A stretch of DNA of 25,310 nt from JBMNUL01 sp050946255 (GTDB lineage: Bacteria; Actinomycetota; Coriobacteriia; Coriobacteriales; CADBOM01), in the NCBI GenBank assembly GCA_050946255.1, contig JBMNUL010000016.1, positions 1 to 25,310 on the forward strand, written 5' to 3'. Shown piece by piece: positions 7,726 to 13,355 of this stretch. The notes under the pieces were generated by a model. That model was not told where the DNA came from. It was given only the letters and a program-made list of their open reading frames with translations, and ran no database searches. Both the position numbers and the translations under genes were made by a program. Within the stretch, counting starts at the first letter, position 1. Every line of letters starts with the position of its first letter.

Positions 7726-9501
7726 ATGTCAGATTCGAGCAAGTACTCAACGCACACGCACACGTGCGGTGAGCTCACAACCGACAACATAGGCGAGGAA
7801 GTCAAGCTCACCGGTTGGGTCGCCCGCAGACGCGACCATGGTGGACTGATTTTCGTCGACCTCCGCGACCGCGACGGCTACACTCAGTGCACCTTCGACC
7901 CCACCTATTCGGGCGACGCCTTCGCGTTGGCCGAGAAGATCAGGCCAGAGTGGACGGTCCTGATCAGTGGGAAGGTCCGCCACAGGCCAGACGATACCGA
8001 GAACGACTCCCTCGCAACAGGCGAGATCGAGGTCGCGGCAACTGCGATGACCGTTCTCAGCGAGTCCAAGACCCCGCCATTCGAGATCGAAGATGGAATC
8101 GACACGGACGAGCTCACCAGGCTCCGCTGGAGGTATCTGGATATCAGGCGCCCCGAGGTCCTGCGAGCGCTCAAGCTTCGCTCCACCGTCACAAATGTCA
8201 TGCGCAATGCCCTCACCGCCAGGGGATTCATGGAGGTCGAGACCCCGATTCTCGGCAAGTCCACACCCGAGGGTGCCAGGGACTTCATCGTCCCCTCCCG
8301 TCTCAACCCCGGCAAGTTCTACGCTCTCCCGCAGTCTCCCCAGCTGTTCAAGCAGCTCCTAATGGTGGGCGGTATCGAGCGCTATTACCAGGTCGCCCGC
8401 TGCTTCCGCGACGAGGACCTGCGAGCTGATAGACAGCCGGAGTTCACCCAGCTCGACATCGAGATGAGCTTCGTCACCCAGGAAGACATAATGCAGATGA
8501 TGGAAGACGTCATGAAGGAAGTGCTCGAGGCAGTGGGCATCGAGCAAGAGTTCCCGCTTCCACGCATCACCTGGAAGGACGCTATGGACAGGTACGGCTG
8601 TGACCGACCGGACGTCAGGTTCGGAATGGAGCTGGTCGACCTCACATCCATCTTTGCCAACTCGAAGTTCAAGGTATTCGCCGGTGCGATTGCCAACGGT
8701 GGCGTCGTGAAGGCCCTCAACGTCAAGGGCGCTGGAGATTGGTCAAGGGGTGAGATCGACAAGCTCGCCAAGGTTGCCGCCGATAACGGCGCCAAGGGAA
8801 TGGCTTGGATCGCATTCACGAGTGCTGGAGATGCAAAGTCGCCGATCATCAAGTTCTTCTCCGACGAGGAGTTCGAGTCGATGAAGAAGGCGCTCGACGT
8901 CGAGCCCGGCGACCTTGTGCTGTTCGCCGCAGATACATTTGAGGTTGCCAACGCGGTTCTCTCCGCTCTCCGTTTGCACACCGCAGATTTGCTCGGAATC
9001 GACAGGAGCGGACATGCCCTGCTCTGGGTCGTCGATTTCCCGATGTTCAAGTACGACGAGAAGGAAGGGCGTTACGGAGCCGAGCACCATCCGTTCACGC
9101 GCGTCAAGGACGAGGACCTCGACAAGATCGAGAGCGACCCGCTCTCCTGTGGCAGCTACTCCTACGACATCGTCATGGACGGTTTCGAGATCGGTGGAGG
9201 CACTATGCGTATCCATACCCCCGAGCTTCAGAAGAGGGTCCTCGCCAGGCTCGGTCTCTCCGACGATGAGATTCAGGAGAAGTTCGGATTCCTGCTCGAG
9301 GCCCTTTCGTATGGTGCTCCGCCCCATGGCGGAATCGCGCTAGGCCTCGACAGGGTCGTGATGCTGATCGGAGGATACCAGTCGATCAGGGATGTCATCG
9401 CATTCCCGAAGACCTCAAGCGGCGCAGATCCTATGACAGGAGCACCGGGGGAGGTTTCTGCAAGGCAGCTCAAGGAAGCCAACGTCTCGATCAGATCCTA
9501 A
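7726..9501 (+). CDS. aspS: Aspartate--tRNA ligase, probably non-discriminating (Asp/Asn)
   Basis: AspRS joins aspartate to tRNAAsp. The 591 residues show the full bacterial layout. An N-terminal OB anticodon domain carries GWVARRRDHGGLIFVDLRDR, and motif 1 lies near FMEVETPILGKSTPEGARDF. Motif 2 is VARCFRDEDLRADRQPEFTQ. The GAD insertion spans about residues 290-420, motif 3 is HGGIALGLDRVVMLI, and the tail is FPKTSSGADPMTGAP. His38 in RRRDHGG is the residue associated with AspRS that also charges tRNAAsn; the E. coli discriminating enzyme has Leu there. With gatAB in the window, this suggests an indirect Asn-tRNA route. AAGGAG lies 11 bases before the ATG. The gene ends at a strong terminator (9591-9640). 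Identity is very secure; dual specificity is inferred. Confidence 0.97.
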   Translation: MSDSSKYSTHTHTCGELTTDNIGEEVKLTGWVARRRDHGGLIFVDLRDRDGYTQCTFDPTYSGDAFALAEKIRPEWTVLISGKVRHRPDDTENDSLATGEIEVAATAMTVLSESKTPPFEIEDGIDTDELTRLRWRYLDIRRPEVLRALKLRSTVTNVMRNALTARGFMEVETPILGKSTPEGARDFIVPSRLNPGKFYALPQSPQLFKQLLMVGGIERYYQVARCFRDEDLRADRQPEFTQLDIEMSFVTQEDIMQMMEDVMKEVLEAVGIEQEFPLPRITWKDAMDRYGCDRPDVRFGMELVDLTSIFANSKFKVFAGAIANGGVVKALNVKGAGDWSRGEIDKLAKVAADNGAKGMAWIAFTSAGDAKSPIIKFFSDEEFESMKKALDVEPGDLVLFAADTFEVANAVLSALRLHTADLLGIDRSGHALLWVVDFPMFKYDEKEGRYGAEHHPFTRVKDEDLDKIESDPLSCGSYSYDIVMDGFEIGGGTMRIHTPELQKRVLARLGLSDDEIQEKFGFLLEALSYGAPPHGGIALGLDRVVMLIGGYQSIRDVIAFPKTSSGADPMTGAPGEVSARQLKEANVSIRS

Positions 9502-9590
9502 TGTCAGCGGGGCGGTTCAGATTTGCGCATGAATGGCGTGGCGCAACATCTTGGAGGCTTCCGGCAAACATTGCACAACATAATGATGAA

Positions 9591-9640
9591 AATGGTTCGC
9601 GGGTACCGAAAACGGAATCCGCGAACCATTGCTTTTCTTA
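9591..9640 (+). terminator. Intrinsic terminator after aspS
   Basis: AATGGTTCGCGG at 9591-9602 pairs perfectly with CCGCGAACCATT at 9619-9630, with CCG-AAAA-CGG inside the loop, followed by GCTTTTCTTA. An A-rich stretch precedes it (GATGAAAATGG), so it could act on both strands. It lies 89 bases after the aspS stop; the bases between show no gene. Confidence 0.88.
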
Positions 9641-9738
9641 CTAAAAATGTTGAATTATCAGGCAAAACGCTCAGACACCGCCATTGTCCTTTTTCTTGGC
9701 GACAAAGTCAAGACTTTTAATTTCCATGCCAAAGTGCA

Positions 9739-9744
9739 TATACT
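9739..9744 (+). promoter_or_regulatory. -10 box of the 6S RNA candidate
   Basis: TATACT ends 7 bases before A9751, the base where the closing stem of the predicted RNA begins. The best -35 at a 17-base spacing is TTTAAT at 9716-9721, only a 3/6 match. The agreement between this box and the folded RNA end supports both. Confidence 0.5.
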
Positions 9745-9750
9745 ATGTCT

Positions 9751-9954
9751 AGCCTCATTCTCCGAGCCGGCTCATTGATGGACCGACATGTTTGAGAAGG
9801 GAACCCATATATCGGTCAGAGGACAGGTATCCTTGGTACTACTGTGAGGAAGCTGGAATCGCGATGAGGGTACCCACCTATTTGAGGTGGGTTCATCCTT
9901 CCGGACGGGGATGGGGTTGCAAAATTGCCTGGGCTTTCGAGCCCAGGCTTTTTT
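9751..9954 (+). ncRNA. ssrS: 6S RNA candidate
   Basis: 6S RNA mimics an open promoter and binds housekeeping RNA polymerase in stationary phase. I call it from structure and place. Ends: AGCCTCAT (9751-9758) pairs with ATGGGGTT (9911-9918), CTCCG (9760-9764) with CGGGG (9906-9910), and CCGG (9767-9770) with CCGG (9901-9904). Together these form a long closing stem with one bulge and a small internal loop. A large bubble follows. Its 3' strand holds the hairpin CCCACCT/AGGTGGG (9873-9879 with 9885-9891), typical of 6S. The terminal arm pairs ACCC 9803-9806 with GGGT 9868-9871, ATCG 9811-9814 with CGAT 9862-9865, and ACAG 9823-9826 with CTGT 9842-9845. The length of about 200 bases fits. The aspS-6S-rarA neighbourhood resembles B. 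subtilis, where the 6S-1 gene bsrA lies near aspS and yrvN. It has its own -10 and terminator and no coding signal. Confidence 0.72.
9927..9954 (+). terminator. Intrinsic terminator of the 6S RNA candidate
   Basis: GCCTGGGCT at 9927-9935, a TTCG tetraloop, AGCCCAGGC at 9940-9948 and six T residues at 9949-9954 make a textbook strong terminator. Confidence 0.95.
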
Positions 9955-10012
9955 GTTGGGTAATTCCCGGTGCGTCCTGCTTCGAAATAGCCTGCCGGAA
10001 ATCAAACTACTC

Positions 10013-10018
10013 TATAAT
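10013..10018 (+). promoter_or_regulatory. Consensus -10 box upstream of the repeat array and rarA
   Basis: TATAAT is a perfect -10, but no good -35 lies 16-18 bases upstream. If used, the transcript would run through the 31-bp repeats and give rarA a leader of about 315 bases. A nearer alternative is TTGATT 10272-10277 with TAGACT 10297-10302, at a poor 19-base spacing. Confidence 0.4.
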
Positions 10019-10062
10019 CGGAACTCAGTAATCGAAACTCAGGCATTTTGGTTCGTGGTAGG

Positions 10063-10248
10063 TGCGGAAGTTCATTTGACCGCTCGGACTAGCTGTGGAA
10101 GTTCTGCAGCTCGTCCGTTGCCGATGCGGAAGTTCATTTGACCGTTCGGGCCAGTTGTGGAAGTTCTGCAGCTCGACCGTTGTAGGTGCGGAAGTCCGCT
10201 CGACAGCTCGACGTGATTGTGTAAATCCTGACATCTGCTCGGACTGTT
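10063..10248 (+). repeat. 31-bp tandem repeat array in the rarA upstream region
   Basis: Units begin at 10063, 10094, 10125, 10156 and 10187, each opening TG(C/T)GGAAGT; a sixth, at 10218, is strongly degenerate. Odd units 1 and 3 share TTCATTTGACCG and even units 2 and 4 share TTCTGCAGCTCG, so a 62-bp higher-order unit is duplicated. Within the first pair, CGGAC 10085-10089 plus AGCTG 10091-10095 pair with CAGCT 10107-10111 plus GTCCG 10113-10117. The second pair keeps most of this fold despite substitutions. Neither 31 nor 62 is a multiple of three, so the array is not an in-frame protein repeat. The units are contiguous with no spacers, so it is not CRISPR. Confidence 0.85.
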
Positions 10249-10261
10249 GCCATGGGCAGCG

Positions 10262-10284
10262 CGACGGGAGCTTGATTCCCGTCG
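10262..10284 (+). promoter_or_regulatory. Hairpin upstream of rarA
   Basis: CGACGGGA at 10262-10269 and TCCCGTCG at 10277-10284 form a perfect 8-bp stem with a 7-base loop, 56 bases before the rarA start. No T-run follows. It may be the 3' border of the repeat region or a leader structure. Confidence 0.45.
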
Positions 10285-10339
10285 ATGGTTGTCCGCTAGA
10301 CTGCAGGTTGGTATTCGCTGGAGAGGGGAAGGAGCAAGG

Positions 10340-11716
10340 TTGACGGAGCAGTCGTTGTTCTCCGACGCGCGGGAGGGGAGCCTTTCCGTTTCCGCGCCGC
10401 TTCCAGTGAGGATGAGACCCCGGAACCTCGATGAGGTGATCGGGCAAGATGACGTGATAGGACCTGGGACTTGGCTCAGAAACGCGATCGAGCGCGACGA
10501 GCTGGTCCCCATCATCCTATATGGCCCAGCTGGAGTCGGAAAGACGACGATTGCCACGATCATCGCTTCCGAGACCAAAGGGTCGTTTCGCGAGGTTTCG
10601 GCAGTTTCAGGGGGAGTTTCAGACCTGCGACGGGTAATAGAGGGAGCGAAGAGCGACCTCGCCCTTTACGGCAAGAAGACCATTCTGTTCGTGGATGAGA
10701 TTCACAGGTTTTCGCGCTCGCAGCAGGACGCATTGCTGCATGCGGTCGAGGACAGGACGGTGATCTTGGTCGGAGCCACAACCGAAAATCCCTATTTCGA
10801 GGTGAACTCTGCTCTTCTCTCGCGCTCCAGGGTCGTGGAGCTCAACCCGCTCGGGCATGACGACATCATCGAGCTCGTCAACCGTGCCATCTCAGACGAG
10901 CGCGGCTTGTCCGGGGAGTTCCTAATAACCGATGCGGCTTGCGAGACCATCGCGATCAACTGCGGGGGAGATGCCAGGGCAGCGTTGACCACCCTCGACC
11001 TAGCTTCGGATATCGCGAGGGCGGGGCAGGACCTCAAGAAGGAGGACCTGGAGGAGATCGAAGATTCGGGCATCGGAATCCCGGCAGAGAAGCCGGTGAT
11101 CACCTCCTCCATGGTCATCGAGGCATCCCCTCGCACCACGCTCCGCTACGACAAGGATGGCGATGAGCACTATGACATCGTCTCTGCATTCATCAAGTCC
11201 ATGCGAGGAAGCGACCCAGATGCCGCTGTCTATTGGCTGGCCAGGATGATCGACGGTGGAGAGGATCCGAAATTCATTGCCCGAAGGATTTTGATTCTCG
11301 CAAGCGAGGACATCGGAAATGCCGATCCAAATGCCATTTGCGTGGCGGCGGCAGCATTCAAGGCCGCAGAGTCAATCGGATATCCCGAGTGCCGCATCAA
11401 CCTCTCCCAGGCGGCAATCTACATGGCCCTGGCTCCCAAGTCGAATTCCGCCGAGGCTGCTATCGATGCAGCTCTGTCGGAGGTTAGAAACGGTCCTGCG
11501 CGCGCCGTTCCCAACCATCTGCGAGATAGACACAGACCGGGTTCCGAGAAATACGGTGAATACATCTATCCTCATGATTACGATGAGGGATGGGTGAACC
11601 AGCAATACCTGCCGGATGGATTGGAGAAAGGTGCCTTCTACCATCCTGGTGAGAGAGGTTGGGAATCGTACAGATCAGAGGCGACGTCTAGAGACAGGGA
11701 CGGGTCTTTGCAGTAG
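10340..11716 (+). CDS. rarA: Replication-associated recombination protein A (AAA+ ATPase, MgsA)
   Basis: RarA is a clamp-loader-like AAA+ ATPase that acts at stalled replication forks. The 458-residue protein carries PLPVRMRPRNLDEVIGQDDV, Walker A GPAGVGKTT, Walker B LFVDEIHRFSRSQQDALL, sensor GATTENPYFEVNSALLSR, and the family's C-terminal tetramerisation region ending in HLRDRHRPGSEKYGEYIYPH and a YLPDG segment. I chose TTG 10340 because GGAAGGAG at 10327-10334 is 5 bases upstream. The reading frame stays open to 10247, but those extra residues are unlike the family. The region just upstream is a repeat array with hairpins, so expression could be controlled in the leader. A small MoaE-like gene follows after 80 bases. 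Confidence 0.95.
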   Translation: MTEQSLFSDAREGSLSVSAPLPVRMRPRNLDEVIGQDDVIGPGTWLRNAIERDELVPIILYGPAGVGKTTIATIIASETKGSFREVSAVSGGVSDLRRVIEGAKSDLALYGKKTILFVDEIHRFSRSQQDALLHAVEDRTVILVGATTENPYFEVNSALLSRSRVVELNPLGHDDIIELVNRAISDERGLSGEFLITDAACETIAINCGGDARAALTTLDLASDIARAGQDLKKEDLEEIEDSGIGIPAEKPVITSSMVIEASPRTTLRYDKDGDEHYDIVSAFIKSMRGSDPDAAVYWLARMIDGGEDPKFIARRILILASEDIGNADPNAICVAAAAFKAAESIGYPECRINLSQAAIYMALAPKSNSAEAAIDAALSEVRNGPARAVPNHLRDRHRPGSEKYGEYIYPHDYDEGWVNQQYLPDGLEKGAFYHPGERGWESYRSEATSRDRDGSLQ

Positions 11717-11752
11717 GATTCTATACGTTAAACTATTTGTGTTCGAAAGATT

Positions 11753-11770
11753 CCACCGTTTCAACGGTGG
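11753..11770 (+). repeat. Inverted repeat before the MoaE-like gene
   Basis: CCACCGTT at 11753-11760 and AACGGTGG at 11763-11770 are perfect 8-base arms around TC, 27 bases before the proposed start. It could be an operator or a small leader hairpin. A T-run is absent, so it is not a clear rarA terminator. Confidence 0.5.
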
Positions 11771-11796
11771 CGAATTCAAGAAGGGCAGATGAGGCA

Positions 11797-12189
11797 ATGT
11801 TGAAATCTCCTTCCATGGACGAATGGCTCGCAGAGGCCAAGAAAGACCCTTCCGCATCCAAATGTGGAATGTACCTTGTCCACAATGGGATTGTCAGGGA
11901 AATTCCAAAGGCCGTGGTCCGTCAGGGATCCGATGACACCACCCCAGTGACGGGGATGTCGTTCTCATTCGACCAGGCCGGCGTGGATGCCGCGATAGAG
12001 AAGGCAAGGACTTATCCCGGCATCGAGTACGTCAAGGTTTGGCTAAACGAGGGCGAGCTGGAAGTCGGGGACGACATCATGTACGTGATGGTCGGCGGAG
12101 ACATCAGGCCCCATGTGATCGAGGCCCTTCAGGATCTCGTAGGTGATATCAAGGGGAATTACGTTTCAGAAATCGAGAAGCGTGGATAG
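11797..12189 (+). CDS. MoaE-like small protein (molybdopterin synthase large-subunit fold)
   Basis: This 130-residue protein resembles MoaE, the large subunit of molybdopterin synthase. GMYLVHNGIVRE aligns with the MoaE GAVVxFxGxVRD strand, YPGIEYVKVWLNEGELEVGDDIMYV with the central strand pair and its GxLxVGD turn, and a final helix with DIKGNYVSEIEK sits where MoaE has its catalytic lysines. One lysine of that pair may be kept, but the usual PxWKxE end and the HR before the G turn are missing, so catalysis is doubtful. ATG 11797 is chosen as the first ATG in frame; TTG 11737 is possible but would place the inverted repeat at 11753 inside the gene. Ribosome site evidence is weak (AAGGG at 11781-11785). 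No MoaD or other cofactor gene is nearby. The fold call is moderate and the function unknown. Confidence 0.6.
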   Translation: MLKSPSMDEWLAEAKKDPSASKCGMYLVHNGIVREIPKAVVRQGSDDTTPVTGMSFSFDQAGVDAAIEKARTYPGIEYVKVWLNEGELEVGDDIMYVMVGGDIRPHVIEALQDLVGDIKGNYVSEIEKRG

Positions 12190-12200
12190 TAAACTAAAGT

Positions 12201-12206
12201 TAAAAT
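12201..12206 (+). promoter_or_regulatory. Possible -10 box of the DUF948-like gene
   Basis: TAAAAT lies 55 bases before the start at 12262, in a locally AT-rich gap, with no clear -35. It could drive the DUF948-like gene and the permease. Confidence 0.3.
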
Positions 12207-12261
12207 GCGACTAGAGGGTCATGGCCGTACTCCTCGGATTGCATAGGCAGAGGTGGTTTCG

Positions 12262-13332
12262 ATGACGATAATTGAAATTGCAAGGCTCATATTGATATGC
12301 GTTTGCATCGTTGGCATGGCCTTCTTGGTCTGGCTGATTATCGAGGGCGCATTGACCGTGCGCAAGATCAAGAAGATCGCCAAGGAGGTCGACGACGGGC
12401 TTGAGCCAGTTCTTGACCACTTGGAGCAGATAACTGGTTCGCTGGCTCCTGCGATGGACAAGGTCGATCCACTGCTCGACAGGGCAACGTTGACGGTCGA
12501 CACATTGAACGTGGAGCTGATGCAGATCGACAAGATTCTGAACGACGCTTCAAACGTCACCGGGTCGGTCAACAACGCCACGAAGAAGATATCCGACGTT
12601 GCCAATGTGCCAACCAACATCGTCAACGGGGCGGCTTCCAAACTGCGAGGCGTCTTTGGCAAGAAGAACGACGTGAGGAAGGTCGAGCGCGCGATCGAAC
12701 GTTACTCTCGTTACTCCAATGGCTCCAGCAGGCTCACCCCCGATGGCAAGACTTCGGAAATTGCCGGGGAATGGGCTTCTGAGACTGGGTCTGAGAAGAC
12801 TGCCCGCTACGATGTCCCCGTCGATCAGGCTTCTGAGGATGTGGCGGAGAAAGTGGCTGCCGACAGTCAGGCTGCAGCGGAACCGGAGGCTCCGGTAACC
12901 CAGGAATCTCCCGATGAGACGGTGCTTCTCGATACCGATGCCGTGAACGCCGCATCTGTCAACGAGACCGTCCAACTCGATACCGATGCCGTGAACGCCG
13001 CTGTCGATGAGGCTGCTGTGGACAAGACGGTGCAGTTCGGCACGGTTGACGAGAGCGCATCTGCAGAGGAGGTTGAGTCCCAACCTGCTGCCGAGACGGC
13101 TCCAACCGAGAACCCCGAAGAGAAGGCTGCTCCCGCAGAGAGTGAGAATGCAGCTGAAGAGAGACCGGAGATCGGGGTCGAGGATCCAGAGCAGTTCGTC
13201 GCCAGGATCTCCAAGCAGGCCGCAGAGGCGAGCTCGTCTTCGACTTTGGGTTCCAGCTCCTCCACCGGTTCCAAGCCCAACGTCAACATCAACTACGTAT
13301 TGGATGACGACGACGATAGCGATTTGGATTAA
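12262..13332 (+). CDS. Membrane-anchored DUF948-like protein with acidic repeat tail
   Basis: This 356-residue protein has one N-terminal membrane helix (residues about 5-29) followed by a basic stretch and a helical region to about residue 130. Its pattern (LEPVLDHLEQITGSLAPAMDK, SVNNATKKISDV) resembles DUF948, a family of Gram-positive general-stress-type proteins. From about residue 150 the protein is low-complexity, acidic and Ala/Glu-rich. It includes ETVLLDTDAVNAA, ETVQLDTDAVNAA and a shorter KTVQFGT, and ends in a run of Asp. ATG 12262 is chosen over GTG 12253 because AGAGGTGG at 12249-12256 is 5 bases upstream of it. It ends 23 bases before the AI-2E permease and is probably cotranscribed. 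The function is unknown. The tail should face the cytoplasm if the helix is N-out, but the topology is not certain. Confidence 0.75.
   Translation: MTIIEIARLILICVCIVGMAFLVWLIIEGALTVRKIKKIAKEVDDGLEPVLDHLEQITGSLAPAMDKVDPLLDRATLTVDTLNVELMQIDKILNDASNVTGSVNNATKKISDVANVPTNIVNGAASKLRGVFGKKNDVRKVERAIERYSRYSNGSSRLTPDGKTSEIAGEWASETGSEKTARYDVPVDQASEDVAEKVAADSQAAAEPEAPVTQESPDETVLLDTDAVNAASVNETVQLDTDAVNAAVDEAAVDKTVQFGTVDESASAEEVESQPAAETAPTENPEEKAAPAESENAAEERPEIGVEDPEQFVARISKQAAEASSSSTLGSSSSTGSKPNVNINYVLDDDDDSDLD
12916..13038 (+). repeat. 48-bp repeat inside the DUF948-like gene
   Basis: The 26 bases at 12928-12953 recur exactly at 12976-13001, a period of 48 bp, and encode LDTDAVNAA. A third, diverged unit beginning KTVQF starts 60 bases later. 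The period is in frame, so repeat number could change without breaking the gene. Confidence 0.8.
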
Positions 13333-13355
13333 TTAACAATTGACGAAAGACGTCC

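Noticed and set aside
9523..9720. Small open frame downstream of aspS
   Set aside because: It spans the strong aspS terminator and has no ribosome site.
9751..9954. Metabolite riboswitch
   Set aside because: I recognise no TPP, FMN, cobalamin, SAM, lysine or c-di-GMP core, and the transcript ends at its own terminator with no gene close behind.
10063..10248. CRISPR array
   Set aside because: Units are directly adjacent with no unique spacers and vary among themselves; no cas gene is nearby.
10095..10343. 82-codon open frame through the 31-bp repeats
   Set aside because: The repeat period is not a multiple of three, so the repeats do not encode repeated peptides. The frame has a poor start and runs into the rarA ribosome site.
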